Below, piece after piece: positions 17,087 through 25,518 of a DNA stretch of 36,223 nt. A program made the position numbers and the translations under genes. Source of the stretch: Thomasclavelia saccharogumia DSM 17460 (GTDB lineage Bacteria; Bacillota_I; Bacilli_A; Erysipelotrichales; Coprobacillaceae); the NCBI RefSeq assembly GCF_000686665.1, contig NZ_JMLH01000029.1, positions 1 through 36,223 on the forward strand, written 5' to 3'. The notes under the pieces were generated by a model. The model saw only the letters and a list, made by a program, of their open reading frames with translations. It ran no database searches and was not told the origin of the DNA. Within the stretch, counting starts at the first letter, position 1, and each line of letters opens with the position of its first letter.

Positions 17087-17422
17087 TATAATAATCTCCA
17101 TTTTCAATAACATTTTATGTAAAAATGTAATATATCAATAAATAATTACTATCTATAATTATTATCTACCTTCAAATTTCATCAATCAGATTAATTTTAT
17201 CATAATTTATTTAATTTACAACCTTTATCTACTCAAACGCAGGTTTTATGTTTAAAGCGCAAAAAATAGTAATATTAAAAGTCTTTTTTATTTTTTCATA
17301 AAAATAATTTAGTTATAAAGCATCAATAGATACTACTTTATATTATTATAGTTTTTCAATATTTTATAGATATTTTAAAAGTTTGTGATATTATATAAGA
17401 AAAATATGAATTAGGTGAAATT
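17087..17422. promoter_or_regulatory. Divergent promoter region
   Basis: This is AT-rich and without ORFs. An inverted repeat ACATTTT-ATGTA-AAAATGT (17110-17128) lies just upstream of the PqqD-like start. A possible minus-strand promoter reads TTATTG, 18 bases, TAAAAT across it. On the other side AGGTGA precedes the ATG at 17423. The ten-gene run and the nucleotidyltransferase gene may share control from here. Confidence 0.4.
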
Positions 17423-18661
17423 ATGAATGTTATTAATGAATTATTTATGAAGATGATATCTTGTTATATGCATGATAAAGAATTTGAGGAATCTTTATCT
17501 TTTTTAACTAATGAACAGTGGCAAAAATTGCATGATTTTTCTAAAATGCATTATTTATCGCCAATTGTATATGAAGTTGTTAAAAATAATGATTCTTTTA
17601 AACAATTACCAGATTTGTTTAAAAATCAGTGGAAACAGGAAACTATTTCTTTAGTTATTAAACAGGTGCAATTAAGTGAAGCTTTTTTGAAAATATATCA
17701 GGAAATAAGAAAAACAGGTATTAATTGTATTGTTACGAAAGGAATTGTTTTAAGACAGTTATATTCTAAAAGAGAATGGCGTGTATCTGGTGATGAAGAT
17801 ATTTTTATTAAAAAAGAGGATTTTAAAAAGGTACATCAGATATTTATTGATCGTAATTATCATGTAATAAATGATATTGCCAATGAGAATATTCCAGTTA
17901 TTACTTATGTTGATCCAATAACAGATTTAAATATTGAACTTCATTTACAATTATTTGGTAAAGATACTTATTTGGGTTTTCTTAATGATTATTTTAAGGA
18001 TAGTTTTGATCATTGCATGGAAATAGAAATAGATAATGTTTTTATACAGGTAATGAATGAAAATGATCAATTATTTTATTTGATTTGTCATTGTTTTAAA
18101 CATTTTATTAATAATGGAGTTGGTTTAAGACAGTTAATGGATATTGGAATGTATAGTCAAAAATATTATAGTATGATCGACTGGTTGGCACTATTACATA
18201 AAACAAATGATTTTAAAGGTAATTTGTTTGTTCATTGTATTTATAGTATTCTTGAAGATTTTTTTAATGTTTCAATGGATAGTATAAACTATCCTAAACA
18301 ACTAATTGATAATTTAGATTATCATGATATTTTAGAAGATATCTTTGATAGCGGAGTATTCGGACTTTCAAGCGAAGAAAGAATTTATAGCAATTTAGTC
18401 ACCAGACGAGTTATTAATAAAGAACATAAAAAAATTCCTTTACGGGAACTTATTTTTCCATCAGCTAAAAAACTACGCTCTGGTTATGCTGTTTTATATG
18501 ATCATCCATATTTATTACCATATATATGGATAAAACGAATTTTAAGATTTCTTATTCGTTATAACAGCAGTCGAAAAAACAGTAATCTTGATATAACAAA
18601 ATCTGTAGTTTTAGGTAATGAAAGAATTGCTTTGTTGAAAAAATATCATATTATTGATTAA
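17423..18661 (+). CDS. Nucleotidyltransferase-like protein (NTP_transf_5 type)
   Basis: A 412-aa protein matching the pattern of the uncharacterised nucleotidyltransferase family (PF14907). It has TKGIVLRQLYSKREWRVSGDEDIFIK, with the KG...Y...R..(S)GDxD core (Asp pair near 131-133), then IELHLQLFG and a long helical C-terminal half with FYLICHCFKHF. Members occur next to HprK-like kinases, PqqD-like proteins and exporters, but their substrate is not established. It is divergent from the maturase operon across a 336-base region. The start at 17423 follows AGGTGA. An adenylyl or nucleotidyl transfer to the peptide or to a sugar is inference only. Confidence 0.75.
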   Translation: MNVINELFMKMISCYMHDKEFEESLSFLTNEQWQKLHDFSKMHYLSPIVYEVVKNNDSFKQLPDLFKNQWKQETISLVIKQVQLSEAFLKIYQEIRKTGINCIVTKGIVLRQLYSKREWRVSGDEDIFIKKEDFKKVHQIFIDRNYHVINDIANENIPVITYVDPITDLNIELHLQLFGKDTYLGFLNDYFKDSFDHCMEIEIDNVFIQVMNENDQLFYLICHCFKHFINNGVGLRQLMDIGMYSQKYYSMIDWLALLHKTNDFKGNLFVHCIYSILEDFFNVSMDSINYPKQLIDNLDYHDILEDIFDSGVFGLSSEERIYSNLVTRRVINKEHKKIPLRELIFPSAKKLRSGYAVLYDHPYLLPYIWIKRILRFLIRYNSSRKNSNLDITKSVVLGNERIALLKKYHIID

Positions 18662-18732
18662 AATGTATATTTAAAAACTATTAGAATATTTTTACATACT
18701 TATTTTGTAAAGTAGATAAGGAGGTTAACATC

Positions 18733-18927
18733 ATGTTAACTAGTAAACAAATTATGAATGAAATTTGTAAACGCATTATTATATTATCCCCTCAAGAAAG
18801 AGTTGCTTTTTTAAAAGAATTAGGAATTGAAATTTCGATAGAACAATGTTCATCACTTGCCTTTGAAACAGATATCATTGATTTAATTGAACATTTATCA
18901 AATAATAGTGATAATAAAATCATTTAA
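18733..18927 (+). CDS. 64-aa protein of unknown function
   Basis: This starts at ATG 18733 with a strong AAGGAGG site, 71 bases after the nucleotidyltransferase gene and in the same direction, so it is probably expressed. It is predicted helical and acidic: ILSPQERVAFLKELGI in the middle, EQCSS with the second of two Cys, and ELIDLIEHL-like heptads after it. There is no TM or signal. Size and place would allow a peptide substrate or leader for the neighbouring maturase, but no core-like region is evident. A small adaptor or regulator is equally possible. Confidence 0.55.
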   Translation: MLTSKQIMNEICKRIIILSPQERVAFLKELGIEISIEQCSSLAFETDIIDLIEHLSNNSDNKII

Positions 18928-18928
18928 A

Positions 18929-19437
18929 CCTATTAATATTAAAACAACTAAAAATATAAATGATGCTTTTAAAAACGCCAGAATTTACAACATATATAAA
19001 CAGACCAAAGACAGTGTTGAATATTATCTACTTAAGCACTAGAGCTATCTACTGCTAAAAAAGATGATATTGAAAACAAGCCGCCTTGATACGATAATAA
19101 AATAAGTTACAAATATTGAAACCGATACTTAAAATCGATTCAATGTTAAAACAGGCATATGAATGAAAAGAAGACTAGCTTGACTTCAATAAAAATCACA
19201 CATATGAAAACGTATCAAAAAATATAATGGACTTTATAACTAGTTAGTAGCATTAAATATCAATGAGTTTAAAAATGCTGTAAATATCTTTAAAAATATA
19301 AAAAGACAGATCATCAATTCATTTATTATCATTAACAGCAGAATTAAGATTCTATTAAAAACAGCTTTAAAATATAAAAATTTTAAAAGATCAAAAAACC
19401 AAAAGATCTGTACAAAATCAGATAATAATTAAATAAG
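18929..19437 (+). pseudogene. Degraded transposase remnant (ISL3-like)
   Basis: No intact ORF is present. Fragments in changing frames read like protein: NDAFKNARIYNIYKQTKDSV (from about 18971), then AKKDDIENK, and from about 19250 EFKNAVNIFKNIKRQIINSF...INSRIKILLKTALKYKNFKR. The last resembles the C-terminal INSKIK...GYKNFKRFRNR stretch of ISL3-family transposases. Many stops and frame changes show long decay. Assignment is by recall and tentative. A terminator hairpin at 19465 closes the stretch. Confidence 0.45.
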
Positions 19438-19464
19438 ATAGTTGTTTGATCATATTATATTAAT

Positions 19465-19505
19465 AGTACCATTCTTGACCCCATAGTGTTGAATGGTACT
19501 TTTTC
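19465..19505 (+). terminator. Strong terminator hairpin
   Basis: Perfect 10-base arms AGTACCATTC (19465-19474) and GAATGGTACT (19491-19500) are followed by TTTTT. The loop is 16 bases. It may belong to the end of the transposase remnant. Confidence 0.8.
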
Positions 19506-19549
19506 GACTATAAACAGAATTAGAGTCATCAAATCCCACATTTAAACAT

Positions 19550-21235
19550 AAACTTTTGTTAACATATAATAATTTAAATGCTATATCTTTAGTTTATTTC
19601 CTCTATCTTACATATATGTTTTTTACTCTTTTTATCATAACTGATTCCTACTAATATTAGATCATCTAAATATTTCTCTAATCCATAATAATATTTCTTC
19701 TCTTTGATCTGATCTATCGCTGTCTCTACTTCCTGATCCCACTTCAATTCTACTATCATCGCTGGTTTATCATCTTTTGGAATAAACACCATATCTGCAT
19801 ACCCTTTGCCGCTTGGCATCTCTCTTATTATCGTATAATGATTTCTTGCATATATATACGCGATCGATATCGTATATGACAGGGCATTTTCATTATTATA
19901 TGTTAGTATCGCTGTATCCAAATGTGCTTCTTCGATATACTTGGCTACTAATTCCTCTTCTCTATTCCATGTCACTTCTAATAAGGCACGGCTGTTTAAT
20001 AACGCTTTCGTCGTTTCATTCCATGATGAATCTTCAATTGATGCTACAAACGAACTTGTTACTTCCTTATTTGGAATATAACATGTCTGATCAGAACTGT
20101 TATATCCTAGATAACCTAGATGGATCAGCAGTGTTAAAACATCATCTTTTGATTTAAACGTCGTCATATCATTTTGAAACTTGTCTGTATTCAAATATAC
20201 CTCTTCTCCAGCTAATAATTTAACAACATCATCTTTCAAGCCGTCATAATTCATATCGATATATACTCTTAAGGCTTCATACGTCTCCGTTGATGTCCAG
20301 TAATTCCCAAACTTTTTCCTTATGATCGAGGCTACTACTGATCTTGGCGAAAATGTTGAAATCGTATCTGTCAAATGATAACCATCATACCATTCTTTCA
20401 TTTCTTCATAACTGATATTATACTGATGACATAGTTTTTCAACTTCTTTTTCTGTAAAACCCATATATTCTGATAATAATCCTGGATCAACCATTGAAAT
20501 TTCATCAAACATATTTAAGGCACTATGGGTTCCATATTTCTTGATTGGCAGAATTCCCGTCATATAGCATAATGATACATATGATTTATCTTTCAACAGA
20601 TTTCTTAAAAAATCCAGATATTTTTCCTGGGCTTCTTTATCATTTTTGTATTCTCTGAAAATACAGTCCCATTCATCAATGATAAAAATAAAGCTGTTTT
20701 GAATCTGACTGTATATATCATTGAGAACTCTAATAAGTTTTGTTTTATCAAAATATAACAAATCCTTATATTTCAAAAGCAGTTCCCAAATAACTGAATC
20801 ATTCACCAATTGAATCATCTTTTCAACATCATGTGTTTCACTTAAAAAATCCTGCATATTGAGATGGATCACATTATGCTGATTTAAATGCTTTTGATAT
20901 AACTCTGTTTGACAGATTTTTAAATCATTGAATATCTGTGATGAATCACAGCCCTTGGAATAATAAGCTGTTAACATATTAGCATCGGTGCTCTTTCCAA
21001 AACGCCTTGGTCTTGAAACACATAACATTTTATTTGGTGTACGTATTAGAGGATTTGTTTTCTCTATCAATAAGCTATGATCAACAAATACTTCTCCTCG
21101 CAGCATTTCAGCATACTTTTCATTATTTGGATTTAAATAGATACCCATGACTATCGCTTCCTTTCATAGAGTTATTGTAACATTTTTTATTTGTCTATTC
21201 ATCACATTTGATGCTAATCATAGTTTAATTTTATT
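19550..21235. repeat. Long direct repeat, copy 1
   Basis: This unit includes the AAA/nuclease gene plus conserved flanks: TTTTGTTAACATATAATAAT downstream of the gene, and TCGCTTCCTTTCATAGA upstream of it. It matches 21390-23070 closely at both ends and less in the middle of the gene. Confidence 0.85.
19589..21148 (-). CDS. AAA-ATPase-like / PD-(D/E)XK nuclease-like protein, copy 1
   Basis: A 519-aa protein of the AAA-ATPase_like + DUF1703 (PD-(D/E)XK superfamily) type, common in gut Bacteroidetes and Firmicutes with no settled function. Walker A is RPRRFGKST (46-54), Walker B FIFIIDEWD (153-161). The C-terminal nuclease-like part shows GKGYADMVFIP and IVELKW, fitting the D...ExK core with Gln/Lys further on (DQIKEKKYYYGL). 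A role in defence or mobile-element biology is often supposed but not shown here. It is nearly identical to the next gene except at residues 101-151 and 215-290. The start follows AAAGGA. It has its own promoter space of 280 bases. Confidence 0.85.
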   Translation of the reverse strand: MGIYLNPNNEKYAEMLRGEVFVDHSLLIEKTNPLIRTPNKMLCVSRPRRFGKSTDANMLTAYYSKGCDSSQIFNDLKICQTELYQKHLNQHNVIHLNMQDFLSETHDVEKMIQLVNDSVIWELLLKYKDLLYFDKTKLIRVLNDIYSQIQNSFIFIIDEWDCIFREYKNDKEAQEKYLDFLRNLLKDKSYVSLCYMTGILPIKKYGTHSALNMFDEISMVDPGLLSEYMGFTEKEVEKLCHQYNISYEEMKEWYDGYHLTDTISTFSPRSVVASIIRKKFGNYWTSTETYEALRVYIDMNYDGLKDDVVKLLAGEEVYLNTDKFQNDMTTFKSKDDVLTLLIHLGYLGYNSSDQTCYIPNKEVTSSFVASIEDSSWNETTKALLNSRALLEVTWNREEELVAKYIEEAHLDTAILTYNNENALSYTISIAYIYARNHYTIIREMPSGKGYADMVFIPKDDKPAMIVELKWDQEVETAIDQIKEKKYYYGLEKYLDDLILVGISYDKKSKKHICKIEEIN

Positions 21236-21429
21236 GATCAATCCAATCATACATATTGGTGGGTATGACTAATTAATTTAACATCATTATCAAATTGATT
21301 GTATATATTAAATTTATGTAAATCAGTTTTGAATTAACGCTTCAAAATCATACGTATACCAATTGACCAATGCTGTGCCAATTTAAATATAGAGTTTTGT
21401 TAACATATAATAATTTAAATGTTATATCT
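21149..21429. other. Spacer between the duplicated genes
   Basis: The right half of this spacer resembles the sequence downstream of copy 1, and the left half resembles the sequence upstream of copy 2. Between them, about 21236-21389 is unique. No terminator hairpin or ORF is seen. Confidence 0.5.
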
Positions 21430-23070
21430 TTAGTTTATTTCCTCTATCATACATATATGTTTTTTACTCTTTTTATCATAACTGATTCCTACTAATATTA
21501 GATCATCTAAATATTTCTCTAATCCATAATAATATTTCTTCGCTTTGATCTGATCTATCGCTGTTTCTACTTCCTGATCCCATTTTAACTCTACTATCAT
21601 CGCTGGTTTATCACCTTTAGGCATAAAAACCATATCTGCAAACCCTTTACCGCTTGGCATTTCTCTTATTATCGTATAATGATTTCTGGCATATATATAC
21701 GCGATCGAAATTGTATACGCTAAGGCATTTTCATTATTATATGTTAGTATCGCTGTATCCAAATGTGCTTCTTCGATATACTTGGCTACTAATTCCTCTT
21801 CTCTATTCCATGTCGCTTCTAATAAGGCTCTGCTGTTTAATAACGCTTTCGTCGTTTCATTCCATGATGAATCTTCAATTGATGCTATAAATGAACTTGT
21901 TACTTCCTTATTTGGAATATAACATGTCTGATCAGAACTGTTATATCCTAGATATCCTAGATGAATCAGCAGTGTTAAAACATCATCTTTTGATTTGAAC
22001 GTCGTCATATCATTTTGAAACTTATCTGTATTCAAATATACTTCTTCTCCAGCTAATAACTTGACAATATCATCTTTCAAGCCATCATAATTCATATCGA
22101 TATACACTCTTAAGGCTTCATACGTCTCGGTTGCACTCCAGTAGTTTTCGTATTTTCTGTCCATTAAAGCATAAACAACAGAACGATGGTTATAAACTGA
22201 TAAATCATCTGTCATCCTGTATCCATCATACCAGTCCTTCATTTTTTCATAGTCCATATCATATTTTAAACATAAATCTTCAACTTCTTTTTCTGTAAAC
22301 CCCATAAACTCTTCCAGTGGTGTTGGATTGAGTATTGATATTTCCTTGAACATATTCAAGGCACTATGGGTTCCATATTTCTTAATTGGCAAAATTCCCG
22401 TCATATAGGCAAGCTCTACATAGGGCTTATCTTTTAATAAATCTCTTAAAAAATCCAGATATTTTTCCTGAGCTTCTTTATTTTCTTTATATTCTCTAAA
22501 AATACAGTCCCACTCATCGATAACAAAAATAAATGTATGATGATATTTAACATAGATCTTATTAAAAATATCAGCTAAAAATTTATACCTGCCTATTCTT
22601 ATTTCATAAACTTCTAACAATTCTTCTAAAACACTTTCTGTAAGATAATCAACAAATTCAAATATATCTTTTGTTCGTGATGAAAAATCCTGCATATTGA
22701 GATGTATCACATTATGCTGATTTAAATGCTTTTGATATAACTCTGTTTGACTGATTTTTAAACGATTGAATATCTGTGATGAATCACAGCCCTTGGAATA
22801 ATAAGCAACAAGCATATTGGCATCAGTGCTTTTTCCAAATCTTCTTGGTCTTGAGACACATAACATTTTATTTGGCGTACGTATCAAAGGATTTGTTTTC
22901 TCTATCAATAAGCTATGATCAACAAATACTTCTCCTCGCAGCATTTCAGCATATTTTTCATTATTTGGATTTAAATAGATTCCCATGATTATCGCTTCCT
23001 TTCATAGAATTATTGTAACATTTTTTATTTACCTATTCATCACAATTTGATGCCGATCATAACTAAATTT
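21390..23070. repeat. Long direct repeat, copy 2
   Basis: This is the second copy of the 1.7-kb unit at 19550-21235, in the same orientation. The flanks are alike to the base over tens of bases on both sides of the gene. Confidence 0.85.
21430..22986 (-). CDS. AAA-ATPase-like / PD-(D/E)XK nuclease-like protein, copy 2
   Basis: A 518-aa paralogue of the gene at 19589-21148. Walker A RPRRFGKST, Walker B FIFVIDEWD and the nuclease residues GKGFADMVF/VELKW are all kept, so both copies appear functional. Residues 1-100 differ from copy 1 at three sites and the last 230 at about nine. By contrast 101-151 (SRTKDIFEFVDYLTESVL...) is almost unrelated and 215-290 is about half different. This pattern suggests selection or recombination on two internal blocks, perhaps target- or partner-binding surfaces. 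Start site and ribosome site are the same as in copy 1. Confidence 0.85.
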   Translation of the reverse strand: MGIYLNPNNEKYAEMLRGEVFVDHSLLIEKTNPLIRTPNKMLCVSRPRRFGKSTDANMLVAYYSKGCDSSQIFNRLKISQTELYQKHLNQHNVIHLNMQDFSSRTKDIFEFVDYLTESVLEELLEVYEIRIGRYKFLADIFNKIYVKYHHTFIFVIDEWDCIFREYKENKEAQEKYLDFLRDLLKDKPYVELAYMTGILPIKKYGTHSALNMFKEISILNPTPLEEFMGFTEKEVEDLCLKYDMDYEKMKDWYDGYRMTDDLSVYNHRSVVYALMDRKYENYWSATETYEALRVYIDMNYDGLKDDIVKLLAGEEVYLNTDKFQNDMTTFKSKDDVLTLLIHLGYLGYNSSDQTCYIPNKEVTSSFIASIEDSSWNETTKALLNSRALLEATWNREEELVAKYIEEAHLDTAILTYNNENALAYTISIAYIYARNHYTIIREMPSGKGFADMVFMPKGDKPAMIVELKWDQEVETAIDQIKAKKYYYGLEKYLDDLILVGISYDKKSKKHICMIEEIN

Positions 23071-23117
23071 TATTTTACAATAAAGGATTAAAAAAACAAT
23101 CGTAAAGGCATACTAGA

Positions 23118-23146
23118 AAAACTACTCGAAAATGAGTAGTTTTTTA
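23118..23146. terminator. Terminator hairpin
   Basis: Arms ACTACTC (23121-23127) and GAGTAGT (23134-23140) are followed by a T-run on the plus strand and, in reverse, by a shorter one. It separates the tRNA from the accessory genes. Confidence 0.75.
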
Positions 23147-23244
23147 TTATTTTTTTGACTACCATTTGACTACCACTAAACATAGTTAAATATATCTAAA
23201 TTTACTTAAATACAACTAAGTAAATCAAAATCAAAAGATAAAAT

Positions 23245-23282
23245 AAAAAAGCTTAAACCTTAGTAAAACCTAGTGTTTAAGC
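23245..23282 (-). terminator. Terminator of tRNA-Lys
   Basis: Arms GCTTAAAC (23251-23258) and GTTTAAGC (23275-23282) are followed on the minus strand by TTTTTTATTTT, 12 bases downstream of the tRNA 3' end. Confidence 0.85.
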
Positions 23283-23294
23283 CATTATTTACAA

Positions 23295-23370
23295 TGGTCT
23301 CCCCTCACGGTCTCGAACCGTGGACCCTCTGATTAAGAGTCAGATGCTCTACCAACTGAGCTAAGGAGAG
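23295..23370 (-). tRNA. tRNA-Lys (CTT anticodon)
   Basis: A 76-base cloverleaf. The acceptor CTCTCCT pairs with AGGGGAG (one G-U), the D-arm is AGCTCAGTTGGTAGAGC, and the anticodon loop CTCTTAA lies on a TCTGA/TCAGA stem. The T-arm has GGTTCGAGACC, and CCA is encoded. The anticodon CTT reads AAG (Lys). It stands alone. Confidence 0.97.
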
Positions 23371-23421
23371 ATGACAATTATTATAATACACCTATTTTTA
23401 GATAAAAGCAAGTGAATTTTA

Positions 23422-23450
23422 ATGATAAACTATAAAAGTTATGCTATAAT
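23422..23450 (+). promoter_or_regulatory. Promoter of HAD-like/PAP2 pair
   Basis: Perfect TATAAT (23445-23450) with an extended TGC in front, and a weak -35 (ATGATA, 23422-23427) at 17 bp. The ATG at 23477 follows GGGGTGAG. Confidence 0.7.
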
Positions 23451-23476
23451 TAACAAATAGATGGGGTGAGTGTCAA

Positions 23477-24994
23477 ATGTTTTATAAACAGACTGTAAAT
23501 GATATAAAATTAGTTATTTTGTCATTAGATGGCGGATTATTAGATTTAAATCGCTTAAGATTCAATTATCTTAAAAAAATATGTAAAATTCATAATCAAG
23601 TTTTAACAAAAGAAGAGTTTGAAAGATCATTAGGTAATATGTATACAATGTATGATAATTTTCCTATCAGTCAGGATATTGTTTCTGATGATTTAAATGA
23701 ATTGATTGAACGTGATTTATATGAATATGCAAAATTAAAGCCAAATTCATTAATGAAAGAAGGCACTGAAGAATTATTACAATTTTTTAAACAAAAAAAT
23801 ATAAAAATTGCTGTAATTTCGACTCATAAAATAAAGCGTGCCATCCAATATCTACAATTAACTAGATTATATAATTATGTTGATTTTATTATTGGCGGCG
23901 ATAGTAATAATCCTCCATTACCTGATCCATATCTATTATCCATAATTTTAGAACAATTAAATGTTACCCCTGAACATGCTTTAGTAGTTGCAAACTACCC
24001 TAATTTATTATATGCTGCTAATCAAAAATTATTTAATGTTATTTATTTAACTGATTTATGTCCAGCAGTTAATTCGATTTCTTATCGAGCCTTTAAAGTT
24101 GCTAAAAACAATCTTGAGGTTATCAATATTTTCCTCTTTGCACGATATGATTCTATGGAAATGTACTCGCCTTTATTAGGTATGTCTAGCGATATGTCCA
24201 TTGAAACACTTGAACAAACATATTATAAACTGCTTGAAGAATACAAGAATGATCCTCAATTAGTTGATTTAGTACGTCAAACATATCATTACTTTTTAGG
24301 TGAAATTTTAGATAAAAAACCTGACTCTGCTAATTCTTCATTATTTGAAGATGAAAAAGTATCTAATCAGCAAGAGCCTCCAGATACTAAGGAAAATACG
24401 ACTGCCAAAATTGATAATTCTTCTGAAGATCTAGTTAAGCATTTTGAATTTTCAGACGAACCTGAAGATGTAAAATCAGTAAATGATAAACCTATAATTG
24501 GTGGTGATCCTAAACGAGTTAATGAACTTATGGATATTATTAATGGAACTGTTAAAGAAGAAACTGATCATGATGAGATTCCTGATTCTCCAATTGAAAA
24601 AGAAGAAACAAATATAAGTAATCATATTATTAACTTTTTCTATACTTTAATAATTGTAACAATTATTTCTTTTTCTGGAATGCTTGTTTTTTCAGCTTTT
24701 GAAGATTTTATCAATAGACCTGGTATTGTTACAGGAATAATAAAAAAGCTAATAGATTTATATGTTAATATTGTTTCAAGTATTTATGCTTTTATTTTTA
24801 ATATTCTTCATAAAATTTTAAATTTTATTCCTGATTATGATAACTTGATTTCTGGTAATAATTTTTTATCTAGTCTTGCAATTAAATTGATATTATTCAT
24901 TATTTTTAACTTGATTATTGTATATATCATAAAATTTGTAACTAATCTATTAAAAGAGTCGGAGGAAGATAATGACCCTTATTCAAAAAATTAA
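23477..24994 (+). CDS. Membrane-anchored HAD-like pseudophosphatase
   Basis: A 505-aa protein. Residues 10-200 follow the HAD hydrolase fold of the phosphoglycolate phosphatase type, but the active site is gone. Motif I reads LSLDGGLLD where FDxDGT is normal (nucleophile Asp replaced by Ser). The motif III Lys is missing (PLPDPYLL), and motif IV reads VVANYPN instead of VGDSxxD. A stretch of about 110 acidic, probably disordered residues (about 280-385) follows. Then come hydrophobic segments near 386-410, 425-450 and 460-485, and a charged tail. It is likely a membrane-bound binding or regulatory protein without catalysis; what it senses is unknown. The next gene overlaps its end by 23 bases. 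Confidence 0.75.
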   Translation: MFYKQTVNDIKLVILSLDGGLLDLNRLRFNYLKKICKIHNQVLTKEEFERSLGNMYTMYDNFPISQDIVSDDLNELIERDLYEYAKLKPNSLMKEGTEELLQFFKQKNIKIAVISTHKIKRAIQYLQLTRLYNYVDFIIGGDSNNPPLPDPYLLSIILEQLNVTPEHALVVANYPNLLYAANQKLFNVIYLTDLCPAVNSISYRAFKVAKNNLEVINIFLFARYDSMEMYSPLLGMSSDMSIETLEQTYYKLLEEYKNDPQLVDLVRQTYHYFLGEILDKKPDSANSSLFEDEKVSNQQEPPDTKENTTAKIDNSSEDLVKHFEFSDEPEDVKSVNDKPIIGGDPKRVNELMDIINGTVKEETDHDEIPDSPIEKEETNISNHIINFFYTLIIVTIISFSGMLVFSAFEDFINRPGIVTGIIKKLIDLYVNIVSSIYAFIFNILHKILNFIPDYDNLISGNNFLSSLAIKLILFIIFNLIIVYIIKFVTNLLKESEEDNDPYSKN

Positions 24995-25490
24995 AGAAAC
25001 TGATATTAAAGTATCGCATATTTTTCCAAAATTTTATCATCATAAATTCTTATGCAAAGCTATGACTATTATTACAGGTGTCGGTGATTTTGGTATGATC
25101 TGGCTGTTTTTAATATTTGTTTTAAGTTTAAATAGTAAAACTCAGCTTCTAGCTCAAAAAATGCTCGCAGCTTTACTTCTATCAACTATTATTAGTCAGG
25201 TTATTATCAAATCAATAGTAAAAAGAAAAAGGCCCTGTCAGACTTACAGCGATATTAAAATGTTAATTGCTATCCCTAGTGATTATTCTTTCCCATCTGG
25301 ACATACTGCATCAAGTTTTGCCTGCGCGACTACCATATGCTTTCTTTTCCCTAAAACTGGCTCCTTATTTATTTTATTTGCCTTTTTGATATCATTTTCA
25401 CGATTATTTCTATTTGTTCATTATTTAAGTGATGTAATCTGCGGAATCATTCTAGGCATTCTTGTAGGTATTCTAGTAATGATATTTTAA
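24972..25490 (+). CDS. PAP2-family membrane phosphatase
   Basis: A 172-aa integral membrane enzyme. The three phosphatase motifs are present: KSIVKRKRP (KxxxxxxRP), FPSGHTAS (PSGH) and SRLFLFVHYLSD (SRxxxxxHxxxD). About five TM segments are seen. Relatives dephosphorylate undecaprenyl pyrophosphate or phosphatidate at the outer face; the small size fits the short bacterial PAP2 type. It starts inside the end of the HAD-like gene behind GGAGGA, so the two are coupled in translation and may work together in lipid-carrier or phospholipid handling. Confidence 0.92.
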   Translation: MTLIQKIKETDIKVSHIFPKFYHHKFLCKAMTIITGVGDFGMIWLFLIFVLSLNSKTQLLAQKMLAALLLSTIISQVIIKSIVKRKRPCQTYSDIKMLIAIPSDYSFPSGHTASSFACATTICFLFPKTGSLFILFAFLISFSRLFLFVHYLSDVICGIILGILVGILVMIF

Positions 25491-25518
25491 AAAACAGCAT
25501 GTCTTTTAAGACATGCTA
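25490..25518. terminator. Hairpin terminator, convergent genes
   Basis: Ten-base arms (AGCATGTCTT, 25496-25505, and complement 25508-25517) are followed on the minus strand by GTTTTTTAAAA. The hairpin overlaps the end of the CPBP gene. It serves the minus strand best and may also stop the PAP2 transcript. Confidence 0.8.

Larger units (their letters stand above)
22987..23294. other. Intergenic with terminators, no gene
   Basis: This holds the upstream flank of the copy 2 repeat, a hairpin at 23118-23145, a tandem TTGACTACCA pair (about 23157-23177) and the tRNA terminator at 23245-23282. No ORF with a ribosome site is seen. Confidence 0.5.

Noticed and set aside
19813-20157. Plus-strand ORFs within the AAA/nuclease genes (also 21654-21890, 22776-22988)
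   Set aside because: They mirror the conserved minus-strand coding sequence of both copies and have no start signals.
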